Positions 1 through 7,799 of a stretch of DNA of 64,000 nucleotides are shown in pieces (the first letter of the stretch is position 1; the number at the start of each line of letters is the position of its first letter). Source of the DNA: JANMCE01 sp963791625 (lineage in GTDB: Bacteria; Actinomycetota; Acidimicrobiia; Acidimicrobiales; Ilumatobacteraceae). The translations under genes and the position numbers were made by a program. Location: assembly GCA_963791625.1 (NCBI GenBank), contig CAWBTA010000006.1, forward strand, positions 682,001 through 746,000. The letters run 5' to 3'. Under the pieces are notes generated by a model. That model did not search any database and was not told the DNA's origin. It worked only from the letters and a program-made list of their open reading frames with translations.

Positions 1-107
1 TCGACGTCACGATCATTTTGGGAACCGACATGCGCGACGAGTCGGCCGCGCGCATTGCTACCTCGACCACTGCGGCCGCTACGGTCGGGTCCACCACCAA
101 GCCATGA
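1..107 (+). CDS. C-terminal end of a LytR-type protein (partial)
   Basis: An open frame entering from the left edge ends at a TGA at 105-107. The visible residues, with VTIILGTDMRDE followed by a Thr/Ala-rich tail, look like the end of a LytR C-terminal domain. LytR/LCP-type genes commonly sit directly upstream of rsfS in actinobacteria, which agrees with the next gene. Only about 34 codons are visible, so the family is inferred from context and this short tail. The stop overlaps the ribosome-binding region of rsfS, suggesting one transcript. Confidence 0.5.
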   Translation, partial: DVTIILGTDMRDESAARIATSTTAAATVGSTTKP

Positions 108-116
108 GGAACTGTT

Positions 117-533
117 TTGAGTAACCAACGTCGGCCGATGGTCGCCAGAGAAACCGTCGCCGAGTGGGCCATTGCCGCCGCTCAGGCCGCAGACGAAAAG
201 AACGGCACCGACACCTTGATTCTCGAGGTCGGCAAGGTGTTGGCCATCACCGACATGTTCGTTGTGACCAGTGCCACCAGTTCCCGGCTCGTGCGCACCA
301 TCGCCGACGAAGTCGAACGCAAAGTACGAGAAGCAGGCGGCGGTGAACCGTTGCGAGTCGAGGGTTTGCGAGATGCCACCTGGGTCCTGCTCGACTACGG
401 CGACCTTGTTGTGCACATCTTCACCGAGGAAATGCGCGCCTTCTACGAAATCGAACGCCTTTACAAAGACGTGCCACTGATTCCCTGGACGCCCTTCATG
501 CCTCGTGCGGTCGCGCCTGCCACTGAGACGTGA
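117..533 (+). CDS. rsfS: Ribosomal silencing factor RsfS
   Basis: A 138-residue protein of the RsfS/YbeB/Iojap family, which binds ribosomal protein uL14 and blocks joining of the 30S and 50S subunits when nutrients are short. The core begins at MVARETVAEWA (about residue 8) and contains the family stretches DMFVVTSATS, RVEGLRDATWVLLDYGD and VVHIFTEE. Length fits the family. The TTG start at 117 is chosen because GAGGA lies about six bases upstream; an internal ATG at 138 is the alternative. It follows a LytR-type gene with only a 9-bp gap, the usual actinobacterial order. The C-terminal tail after the conserved FYEIERLY segment is short and Pro/Ala-rich. Confidence 0.93.
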   Translation: MSNQRRPMVARETVAEWAIAAAQAADEKNGTDTLILEVGKVLAITDMFVVTSATSSRLVRTIADEVERKVREAGGGEPLRVEGLRDATWVLLDYGDLVVHIFTEEMRAFYEIERLYKDVPLIPWTPFMPRAVAPATET

Positions 534-558
534 GGCATGTCACAGCAACTCTCAGGGT

Positions 559-593
559 TTTCAAAGGTCTTTGTTGTTAGCTTCACTTTGAAA
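559..593. promoter_or_regulatory. Inverted repeat between rsfS and the ABM-domain gene
   Basis: TTTCAAAG at 559-566 is matched by CTTTGAAA at 586-593, a perfect 8-bp inverted repeat with a 19-base spacer. It lies 16 bases before the next start codon. It could be an operator for that gene or a weak hairpin ending rsfS; no regulator is encoded nearby to decide. Confidence 0.3.
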
Positions 594-609
594 GACTGAG
601 GACGAAAAC

Positions 610-1200
610 ATGAGTGTGGCAGCGTTAACCGGATCGTACGACACCAGCGAGCTTCCTCGCATGGGCGCAGGTCCTGTCACGGTAACCGTCTCTCGGGAAA
701 TCGTTCCGGGCCGCGAACTCGAGTTCGAAGAGATGGCGGCGGAGATCGAGCGTGACATCGTGTCGTTTCCTGGGTGCCTCGGTGTCGGCGTGCTTCGCCC
801 CGGGCCCGCTGGCGGTGAGTATCAGATCGTCTTCCGTTTCACCGACCCGGTCAGTCTGCGCCGATGGGAGCGCTCATCGGAGCGCGCTCATGCACTCGAG
901 CGCATGCAGTCCCTCGTCATCGACACTCGTGTGCAGCGCGTGCACGGCGTGGAGGAGTTCTTCGAGCTGAGCCGTCTGGCCAAGCCCAAACAGCTCTGGT
1001 ATCGGCGAGTGTTTGGCGATGTGGCCTGGGTCTTCCCGGTGGCGCTCACCGTGTCGCTGGTGGTCTCCCCCCATCTCGTGTTTCTCCCGATGGTTCCACG
1101 CGTGTTGTCGGTTGTGTTCATCATGACTCTGCTGATGAGTTTCGCCGTCGACCCGATCCGCACCCGCGTGCGCCTCCGAGTCCAGGCCGACCGCATCTGA
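610..1200 (+). CDS. Antibiotic biosynthesis monooxygenase (ABM) domain protein with membrane tail
   Basis: A 196-residue protein. Residues about 18-115 form an ABM-type ferredoxin-like domain (VTVSREIVPGRELEFEEM, then FPGCLGVGVLRP and YQIVFRF). Residues about 135-185 hold two hydrophobic segments (VAWVFPVALTVSLVV and VLSVVFIMTLLMSF), so the domain is probably tethered to the inner membrane. This ABM plus two-helix layout is common in actinobacteria and proteobacteria and has no assigned substrate; ABM domains often act in small-molecule oxidation or haem/quinone handling. ATG at 610 has GAGGA just upstream. It stands alone between rsfS and thiD. Confidence 0.75.
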   Translation: MSVAALTGSYDTSELPRMGAGPVTVTVSREIVPGRELEFEEMAAEIERDIVSFPGCLGVGVLRPGPAGGEYQIVFRFTDPVSLRRWERSSERAHALERMQSLVIDTRVQRVHGVEEFFELSRLAKPKQLWYRRVFGDVAWVFPVALTVSLVVSPHLVFLPMVPRVLSVVFIMTLLMSFAVDPIRTRVRLRVQADRI

Positions 1201-1240
1201 ACCGCTGATCCGGGTGGCAACCGCGCCAGACTGTGGACGT

Positions 1241-2071
1241 ATGACTCCTCCTGCGGTGCTGACGATTGCCGGATCGGATTCGGGCGGCGGCGCGGGGCTG
1301 CAGGCCGACCTCAAGACATTCGCTGCGCTCGGTGTCCACGGCACCTGCGCGGTCACCGCGTTGACGGCACAGAACACGGTTGGCGTTGTCGCCGTGCATT
1401 CGCCGTCGGCGTCGTTCCTTTTGTCACAGCTCGACGCCGTACTGAGCGACTTTTCGGTCGAGGCGACCAAGACGGGTTTCCTCGCGACCACCGACAACAT
1501 CGCCGCTGTCGTCGCGCAAACGGATCGGCTCGGACGGCTGGTCGTTGATCCGGTGATGGTGTCAAGCCGCGGTGATCGCATCGTGTCCGAGGATGCCCTA
1601 CACGCATACATGACGATGTTGTTTCCACGGGCGACCGTCATCACGCCCAATGCACGTGAGGCATCGATGTTGCTCGGCCGTAGCGTCTCGACCATCGATG
1701 AGCTGCAGGAAGCCGCTCGAGCGTTGCACAGCCTCGGCCCGACGGTGGTGGTTGTGAAGGGGGGAGGATTGAGCGGAGAGGAATCGGTCGACGCCGTGTT
1801 CGACGGCACGTCGAGTTGGTTGTTGCGGGCGCGTCGCGTCGCCACGCCGAACAACCACGGCACCGGTTGCAGCTTTTCGGCTGCCACCGTTGCCCACTTG
1901 GCTCTTGGCCTTTCGACGGCCGATGCGCTGAAAGCAGCGAAGGAGTATGTCACCGCCGGACTGCGCGCGAGTGCGGCGTGGCGGCTCGGCGCTGGACATG
2001 GCCCGATCGACCACATGCACCGCTACCGGTCCCAGATGCCACAATCATCAGATGCGCAGCCGCCTTCCTGA
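1241..2071 (+). CDS. thiD: Hydroxymethylpyrimidine/phosphomethylpyrimidine kinase ThiD
   Basis: A 276-residue ribokinase-fold enzyme that phosphorylates HMP and HMP-phosphate in thiamine biosynthesis. The N-terminal LTIAGSDSGGGAGLQADLKT is the ThiD substrate/nucleotide signature, VTALTAQNT follows, VVDPVMVSSRGD forms the central strand, and NNHGTGCSFSAA near residue 205 is the anion-hole/catalytic loop (family GTGC with the general base after it). ATG 1241 is preferred over an upstream GTG at 1214 because homology begins at MTPPAVLTIAGSD. The 3' end overlaps the next gene by 20 bp, so the two are probably translated together. No thiamine riboswitch is visible upstream. Confidence 0.93.
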   Translation: MTPPAVLTIAGSDSGGGAGLQADLKTFAALGVHGTCAVTALTAQNTVGVVAVHSPSASFLLSQLDAVLSDFSVEATKTGFLATTDNIAAVVAQTDRLGRLVVDPVMVSSRGDRIVSEDALHAYMTMLFPRATVITPNAREASMLLGRSVSTIDELQEAARALHSLGPTVVVVKGGGLSGEESVDAVFDGTSSWLLRARRVATPNNHGTGCSFSAATVAHLALGLSTADALKAAKEYVTAGLRASAAWRLGAGHGPIDHMHRYRSQMPQSSDAQPPS

Positions 2072-3371
2072 CGTCGTGTCCCGAGCCTGGCTTCCTGTAG
2101 ATGCCCAGCGCCGCGAATCCGAGATCCTCAACAGATCCGCCGGTGCGTCTCCCCATCAGCTGGAGCAGACGCTGCTGGGCCTGATCGAAGAGAACCGGGT
2201 CATTCACAGCGAGCAGTGCGTCAACTTGAACCCCGCGACCAACATCATGAACCCGCGAGCCGAAGCTGCCCTGTCGGCGGGTCTTGGTTCTCGCCCCTCG
2301 CTCGGGTACGCCGGCGCCAAGTACGAGATGGGGCTGGAAGCCATCGAGCAGATCGAAGTGTTAGCCGCCGACCTCGCCTGCCGCGTCTTCGGCGCCGGGT
2401 ACGCTGAAATTCGCGTTGGCTCGGGTGCGCTGGCCAACCTCTACGCGTTTATGGCTACCTGCCAGCCCGGCGACGCCATCATCGTGCCCCCCGCCAGCGT
2501 GGCCGGCCACGTCACCCACCGGGGTGATGGCGCGGCCGGTCTCTACGGACTGGAGATCCACGAGTGCCCGATCGATCCGGTGAAATACACGATCGACGTC
2601 GATGGCCTCGCGGCCCTGGCGGCCGAAGTTCGTCCGAAGCTGATCACCATGGGCGCCAGTTTGAATCTGCAACCGCATCCGGTCGCGGCGGTGCGCGAGG
2701 TTGCCGACTCGGTCGGAGCCGCGCTGCTGTTCGATGCAGCCCACGCGTGCGGCATGTTCGCCAGCGGCCAGTGGCCGAGCCCGCTCGAACAGGGCGCCGA
2801 CCTCATGACCATGAGTACCTACAAGAGCCTCGGCGGCCCCGCGGGCGGCTTGGTGTTGACCAATCGTGCTGATATGGCCGAGCGTCTCGACACCATTGCC
2901 TACCCCGGACTCACCGCCAACTTCGACGCCGGGAAGTCGGCTTCACTTGCGCTCGCGTTGCTCGACTGGGTCGAGTTCGGCGCCGCCTACGGCCAGACCA
3001 TGGTCGACGCCGCTCAAGCGTTGGCTGTCGCCCTCGATGCATTCGGGTTGCCAGTCTTTCGCACTGATGTCGGCTTCACGCAGTCCCATCAGTTCGCTGT
3101 CGACGGCGCCCAGTGGGGCGACGGCCACCAGGCCTCACTTCGGCTGCGCGAGGCCAACATCCTTGCGTGTGCCATCGGCTTGCCCAACGCGACTGAGTGG
3201 AGTGGCATCCGCTTCGGCACCCCCGAAGTCGTCCGTTGGGGCATGACCGCGGCCGATATGCCCGAACTTGCTGCCCTTATCCACGACGCGCTGATGGGCG
3301 ACCCGGTCGCCGTTGCGCCTCGCACCACGTCCTTCCGTTCCCGCTTCCGCGATCTGCACTTCGTACGCTGA
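2052..3371 (+). CDS. Divergent serine hydroxymethyltransferase-like PLP enzyme
   Basis: A 439-residue fold-type I PLP enzyme related to GlyA. The family order is visible: ENRVIHSEQCVNLNP near the start, a central VGSGALANLYAF cofactor loop, LLFDAAHACGMF with the PLP-binding Asp and His, and MSTYKSLGGPAGG with the Schiff-base Lys. It departs from canonical SHMT at key places: the lysine motif THKTLRGPRGG reads TYKSLGGPAGG, and the EGYPGKRYYGG loop is replaced by PSLGYAGAKYEMG. It may therefore be a paralogue with a different aldol or transaldol substrate rather than the housekeeping enzyme. ATG 2052 lies inside the end of thiD, implying translational coupling and perhaps a shared pathway. Confidence 0.75.
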   Translation: MRSRLPDVVSRAWLPVDAQRRESEILNRSAGASPHQLEQTLLGLIEENRVIHSEQCVNLNPATNIMNPRAEAALSAGLGSRPSLGYAGAKYEMGLEAIEQIEVLAADLACRVFGAGYAEIRVGSGALANLYAFMATCQPGDAIIVPPASVAGHVTHRGDGAAGLYGLEIHECPIDPVKYTIDVDGLAALAAEVRPKLITMGASLNLQPHPVAAVREVADSVGAALLFDAAHACGMFASGQWPSPLEQGADLMTMSTYKSLGGPAGGLVLTNRADMAERLDTIAYPGLTANFDAGKSASLALALLDWVEFGAAYGQTMVDAAQALAVALDAFGLPVFRTDVGFTQSHQFAVDGAQWGDGHQASLRLREANILACAIGLPNATEWSGIRFGTPEVVRWGMTAADMPELAALIHDALMGDPVAVAPRTTSFRSRFRDLHFVR

Positions 3372-3414
3372 GGTTTGTGGCGGCACCTTGGGTATGTTCC
3401 TGCGAGGATGAGAC

Positions 3415-4356
3415 ATGGCTGACGATCTTGCCCCGTTAAACAATCGAGTCACGCAGATGTTGGGCGTGCGATACCCGATTGTTCAGGCGCCGATGGGTTG
3501 GATCGCCCGAGCTCAGCTGGCCAGCGCGGTGTCGAACGCGGGTGGGTTGGGCATTATTGAAACGTCGTCGGGAGAGCTCGACAACGTGAAGATCGAAATC
3601 GCCAAGATGGCTGACCTGACCGATCAGCCGTTCGGCGTGAACATCGCCCAGGCCTTCGTGCGTGATCCGGGCATCGTTCAGTTCGTGATCGATCAGGGCG
3701 TCCGCTTCGTCACGACATCGGCAGGTGACCCCACCAAGTACACGGCGCAATTGAAGGCTGCCGGACTGACCGTCTTCCACGTGGTGCCGACTCTCGCTGG
3801 AGCGCTCAAGGCTGTCGACGCTGGTGTCGATGGCCTCGTCGTAGAGGGTGGCGAAGGCGGCGGATTCAAGAACCCGCGTGACGTGGCGACAATGGTGCTG
3901 TTGCCGTTGGTGGCATCGAAGGTGGGCGTGCCAATCATCGCGGCTGGCGGCATCATCGACGGCGTGTCGATGGCCGCCGCGTTCGTGCTCGGGGCCGAAG
4001 GCGTGCAGATGGGCACGCGGATGGTTTCGGCCGTCGAGTCACCGGTGCATCACAACTGGAAGCAGGCCATCCTCGACGCAGCCGAGACCGACACAGTGTT
4101 CCTCAACCGCCACAGTCGCCCCGGCCTGCGGGCGCTACGCACGCGACTCACCACCGAGTTGGAGAAGGTGGAACAGGTCGACCTCGGCATCTTCGCACGC
4201 GCTCTTGAGCTGTACTTCGGAGGTGACATGGAAGCCGCCATCGCCCTCACCGGCCAGGTCGCGGGTCGCATCGATTCGATCGAAACCGTCGCCGACATCA
4301 TCACCTCAACTATCACCGGTTTCCGGCAACGCCTCCGCGAGTTGCAGGGCGTCTGA
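3415..4356 (+). CDS. Nitronate monooxygenase / FMN-dependent 2-enoyl reductase family protein
   Basis: A 313-residue FMN-binding TIM barrel of the NMO/FabK superfamily. Visible signatures are RYPIVQAPMGWIA near the N-terminus, GGLGIIETSS, the central VEGGEGGGF phosphate loop, VPIIAAGGIIDG and GAEGVQMGTRM. The general-base region and the usual His differ among subfamilies, so the substrate (alkyl nitronate, propionate-3-nitronate or an enoyl thioester) cannot be fixed. Start ATG has GAGGA about seven bases upstream. It sits alone on the + strand after the SHMT-like gene. Confidence 0.8.
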   Translation: MADDLAPLNNRVTQMLGVRYPIVQAPMGWIARAQLASAVSNAGGLGIIETSSGELDNVKIEIAKMADLTDQPFGVNIAQAFVRDPGIVQFVIDQGVRFVTTSAGDPTKYTAQLKAAGLTVFHVVPTLAGALKAVDAGVDGLVVEGGEGGGFKNPRDVATMVLLPLVASKVGVPIIAAGGIIDGVSMAAAFVLGAEGVQMGTRMVSAVESPVHHNWKQAILDAAETDTVFLNRHSRPGLRALRTRLTTELEKVEQVDLGIFARALELYFGGDMEAAIALTGQVAGRIDSIETVADIITSTITGFRQRLRELQGV

Positions 4357-4385
4357 CCGCGATTCATCCGCTGAAATCAGCGGCG

Positions 4386-5444
4386 CTATGAACCCCAGAT
4401 GTCGCCCATGGTGTAGCCGGTGGGAAAGGGGTCGGTGGGGTCCAGGACGTAGTTGGCCAAGCCGGTGATCCAGGCCGTGCCAGTGATGCTGGGCACCACT
4501 GCCCGGTAGGGGCCGACGGTCGTTTCGCGCAGCAATCGGCCGGTGAACACGGTGCCGAGAATGCCCTCATGGCGGAAGTCTTCATGGAGGCCGAGCTGGC
4601 CTTTCGCGTAAAGCGCGGCCATCTTGGCGCAGGTGCCCGTGCCACAAGGGGAGCGGTCGACGGCTCCGGTCCAGGTGGCCGGCTTCTCCCAGTCGAACGG
4701 GCCGGTCGACACCGTCACCACGTTCTGGCGGCTGTTGGCCGGATCACTCGGCGGCGCGGACAGCTGCGCAATGGTGATGTCGACAATACCCGGGTTCTCG
4801 GGATGGACGACCGGCAGTTGCTCGCGCGCTGCAGCCTTGATCATCTCGCTGACGCGCACGATGTCGGCGGCCTCGTCGGGCCGCATGCCTAAGCCCAGTT
4901 GTGAAGCTTCCGCGATCACGTAGAACATGCCGCCCCATGCCACATCGACCGTGACGGTGCCAAGGTGCGGCACCTCGACGACGGCGTCGAGGTGCGTAGC
5001 GAAGGCCGGCACATTCTCGAAGGTGACGCCGGTGACCTTGCCCTTGTCGCACGTCGCGGTGATCTTCACGAGTCCGGCCGGCGCCTCCAGTGTGAGCGTG
5101 GTGACGGGTTCGACCATTGGCACCATGCCGGTCTCGAGAAGCGCGGTGACAACGCAGATGGTGTTGGTGCCGGACATGGGCACGTACTCCATCTGCTCCA
5201 GAATGATGAAGCCGGCGTCGGCGTCAGGATGGGTGGGCGGGAAGATGATGTTGCAGTTGGCGGCCGGGTAGCCCCGCGGCTCGCGCAACATGCGCAGTCG
5301 GATGTCGTCGTGATGGGCCTCGAAGTACCGCATCTTTTCGTACATCGTTGCGCCAGGAACGTCGAGGATGCCGCCGGTGATCACCCGCCCCGGTTCGCCG
5401 CAGGCGTGCAGGTCAACAGCGGTAATCATGTTGGAGAAGCGCAT
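4386..5444 (-). CDS. Proline racemase family protein (hydroxyproline epimerase/dehydratase type)
   Basis: A 352-residue member of the proline racemase fold, which contains proline racemase, 4-hydroxyproline 2-epimerase and trans-3-hydroxyproline dehydratase. ITAVDLHACGEPGRVITGG begins the N-terminal half. The second catalytic Cys is present in DRSPCGTGT. The first catalytic position, Cys in true racemases, sits in MSGTNTIC here and appears to be Ser. Ser- or Thr-substituted members are usually the trans-3-hydroxy-L-proline dehydratases or mixed-activity enzymes, so a hydroxyproline-catabolic role is more likely than proline racemisation. The ATG at 5444 is used since homology starts there. 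It diverges from the alcohol dehydrogenase gene. Confidence 0.85.
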   Translation of the reverse strand: MRFSNMITAVDLHACGEPGRVITGGILDVPGATMYEKMRYFEAHHDDIRLRMLREPRGYPAANCNIIFPPTHPDADAGFIILEQMEYVPMSGTNTICVVTALLETGMVPMVEPVTTLTLEAPAGLVKITATCDKGKVTGVTFENVPAFATHLDAVVEVPHLGTVTVDVAWGGMFYVIAEASQLGLGMRPDEAADIVRVSEMIKAAAREQLPVVHPENPGIVDITIAQLSAPPSDPANSRQNVVTVSTGPFDWEKPATWTGAVDRSPCGTGTCAKMAALYAKGQLGLHEDFRHEGILGTVFTGRLLRETTVGPYRAVVPSITGTAWITGLANYVLDPTDPFPTGYTMGDIWGS

Positions 5445-5530
5445 GGGTGCAACGTAGCGGGCGCGGACCAGCGGCGCGATCTGCGGCTCGATTAGCCTCG
5501 CCGTCGACCGAAGACGAAGGGGACGAGACG

Positions 5531-6607
5531 ATGAAGGCAGCAGTGTGTCGGGAGTTTGGTGCGCCACTCCAGATCGAGGAGATCACGATCGCCGACCCCG
5601 GTCCGGGCGAGGTAAAGGTGAAGATGAAGGCCGTGGCTATTTGCCATAGCGACATCACCTACGCCGACGGCGGCTGGGGTGGCACGCTGCCCGCCGTCTA
5701 CGGGCACGAGGGCGCGGGGATCGTGGAGACAGTCGGCGATGGCGTGCACAACGTGAAGGTTGGCGACTCGGTTGTGGTCACGCTGATACGTTCGTGCGGC
5801 CACTGCCATGGTTGCTCGCTGGGCCGCCCGGTCACGTGCGACACCACGTTCCCTCTCGACGTGCACACGCCGTTGCACACTGCAGACGGCCACGATCTGG
5901 TCCATGGCATGAGGACCGGTGCCTTCGCTGAGTACACCGTCGTTCATCATTCGCAGCTGGTGGTGGTGTCTGCTTCGTTGCCGTCCGATGTTGCTTCCCT
6001 GCTCGCGTGCGGGGTTATTACCGGGTACGGCGCAGTGGTGAACACTGCGCAGGTCGAAGCAGGAAGCCACGTCGTCGTCTTTGGCTGCGGTGGTGTCGGG
6101 TTGAACAGCGTGCAGGGTGCTCGACTGAGTGGCGCCCGCACCATCACCGCCATCGACCTGGCCGACAACAAACTGGAAGCCGCCCGCACCTTTGGCGCCA
6201 CCCACACGGTAAGCGCCCGCGGCAACGTTGTGGACGAAGTAATGGCCATCACCGACGGCAGGGGAGCGGACTACGTGTTCGTCACCGTCGGCGTGAAGGC
6301 GGCGTTCGACCAGTCGTACGCGCTGCTGGCCAAGTCAGGTGCAGTCGTGCTGGTAGGCATGCCCCCCACCGGTCAGAACTCCGAGATCGATCCGTCCACT
6401 ATCGCGGCCTATAACCAGCGCATCCTCGGCTCGAAGATGGGATCGTCCCGCATCGCCATCGACATTCCCAACCTGGTCCACCTCTACCAGCAGGGCCGTC
6501 TCAAGCTCGACGAACTCATCTCCGGCCGCTACCCGCTGGAGGACATCAACGAAGCCATGGCCTCGGTCAAGCGCGGCGAAGCCCTCCGCAACGTCATCAC
6601 CTTCTAA
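5531..6607 (+). CDS. Zinc-dependent alcohol dehydrogenase family protein
   Basis: A 358-residue medium-chain dehydrogenase. It shows the catalytic zinc ligands Cys (AICHSD), His-Glu (GHEGAG) and a Cys-rich structural zinc lobe reduced to CGHCHGCSLGRPVTC (four Cys). The Rossmann motif VVFGCGGVGLNSVQGARLSG is followed by AIDLADNKLE, whose Asp favours NAD. Length fits class III-like actinobacterial members such as mycothiol- or aryl-alcohol dehydrogenases, but the substrate cannot be told. Start ATG at 5531 follows GACGAGACG. Its stop overlaps the convergent M24 peptidase gene by 4 bp. Confidence 0.88.
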   Translation: MKAAVCREFGAPLQIEEITIADPGPGEVKVKMKAVAICHSDITYADGGWGGTLPAVYGHEGAGIVETVGDGVHNVKVGDSVVVTLIRSCGHCHGCSLGRPVTCDTTFPLDVHTPLHTADGHDLVHGMRTGAFAEYTVVHHSQLVVVSASLPSDVASLLACGVITGYGAVVNTAQVEAGSHVVVFGCGGVGLNSVQGARLSGARTITAIDLADNKLEAARTFGATHTVSARGNVVDEVMAITDGRGADYVFVTVGVKAAFDQSYALLAKSGAVVLVGMPPTGQNSEIDPSTIAAYNQRILGSKMGSSRIAIDIPNLVHLYQQGRLKLDELISGRYPLEDINEAMASVKRGEALRNVITF

Positions 6608-7794
6608 GCGAGCGCGGCGTCGAAGGGCAGTGTCGTCATGCGTTCAGCGCCCGTTTCGGTGATGAGGTACTGGTCTTCGAGTTTCACTCCCTGGCCGGCG
6701 GCAACAGAGCCGACGTAGCTCTCTACGCAGATGACCATGTTGGGCTCGAGGCCGTCGTCAAGCGGGTAGGGGACGGTCGGCTCGAAGAGCGCGATGTTGG
6801 GGTAGTCGCCCGACATACCCAGGCCGTGTCCCACGCAGTAGTAGCCGTAGGGCTTGTGCTCATCGGGCACGGGCCAGGCGCTGCGAGCGATGGTTTCGAA
6901 CGACACGCCTGGGCCGAGTAACGCGGCATTGTGCTGGAGCTGCTCGAGGGCTCTGGCGTGCAGCGATCGTTGCAGGGGCGTTCCCTGATCGGCACCACAC
7001 ACCCAGGTGCGCGAGAAATCGACTGCGTACCCGCTCCAGCCGGTCGCGTCGGCATCGAACGCAACAAGGTCGCCCGCTTGTACGACACGTTCACTGCACT
7101 CCTGGAAGTAAGGGAATGTGCGCGGCCCGCTCTGCAGCAGGCGTGTGACCACGTATTGCCCACCATCGGATATGACCCTCTGGTGGAAATCAGCCCAGAT
7201 CTCATTTTCGGAACGCCCGGGAGCGATAGTGGCCGCCATGAGTGCCGCCGCGGCTTCCACGCGACGAGCGGCCTCTCGCATCGTCGCGATCTCGGCATCG
7301 AGCTTCACCCGACGAGCCTCGGTCAAGACGGGCCCAGCGTCACTCAGATCAACGCGACGTGCTCTTAGCGAATCGGTGACCAAGTAGTCGAGACGATGAA
7401 CGGCCAGTCGCTCGCCCTCGCTCAGATGCTCGCGGCAGAGCGAGGCGATCTCATCGGCAAAGTGAGCGATCTGATGCTCGTAGGTGTGGCCGGCCAAAGC
7501 GGTGAGCCCCGGCGCCGACCGGATCTCATCGATCGTCCCCAGGCCGACCGCGAGATGATCGCAGCCATTGAACTCGAACAACAGGCTCGGCCCGTCGGCG
7601 AAGAGCAGCAGGAATCGTGACGGGCCCATCATGCCGAACACGGTCATGTTCTGCGCACCGGTGGCGTAGCTGATGGTGATTGGATCCGATGTAAGAATCG
7701 CCGCAGTCCCCATCCGCCGCATGACGTCCCGCAGCCGACGCTGGCGCACTGATTCGAGCGTTGGTTCAGGCGTCATCGGCATGCGTGCCATCAT
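6604..7794 (-). CDS. M24 family metallopeptidase (Xaa-Pro aminopeptidase-like)
   Basis: A 396-residue pita-bread-fold enzyme. The N-terminal creatinase-like domain (about residues 15-150) includes ILTSDPITISYATGAQN. The catalytic domain carries the five metal ligands: Asp in VAFDADATGW, Asp in YAVDFSRTW, His in CVGHGLGMSGDY, Glu in NMVICVESYVG and Glu in KLEDQYLI. It probably cleaves Xaa-Pro peptides or a related amide such as an ectoine- or creatine-type substrate. Two adjacent ATGs (7794 and 7791) are possible starts. It diverges from the phosphotransferase gene with only 5 bp between starts, so their promoters must overlap each other's coding region or leaders. Confidence 0.87.
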   Translation of the reverse strand: MMARMPMTPEPTLESVRQRRLRDVMRRMGTAAILTSDPITISYATGAQNMTVFGMMGPSRFLLLFADGPSLLFEFNGCDHLAVGLGTIDEIRSAPGLTALAGHTYEHQIAHFADEIASLCREHLSEGERLAVHRLDYLVTDSLRARRVDLSDAGPVLTEARRVKLDAEIATMREAARRVEAAAALMAATIAPGRSENEIWADFHQRVISDGGQYVVTRLLQSGPRTFPYFQECSERVVQAGDLVAFDADATGWSGYAVDFSRTWVCGADQGTPLQRSLHARALEQLQHNAALLGPGVSFETIARSAWPVPDEHKPYGYYCVGHGLGMSGDYPNIALFEPTVPYPLDDGLEPNMVICVESYVGSVAAGQGVKLEDQYLITETGAERMTTLPFDAALA

Positions 7795-7799
7795 GGCGC

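Noticed and set aside
1100..1240. A possible TPP riboswitch before thiD.
   Set aside because: The region is the coding end of the ABM protein and shows no TPP aptamer core.
874..2016. A 380-codon antisense frame opposite the ABM gene and thiD.
   Set aside because: It covers two well-supported genes and looks like low-complexity shadow.
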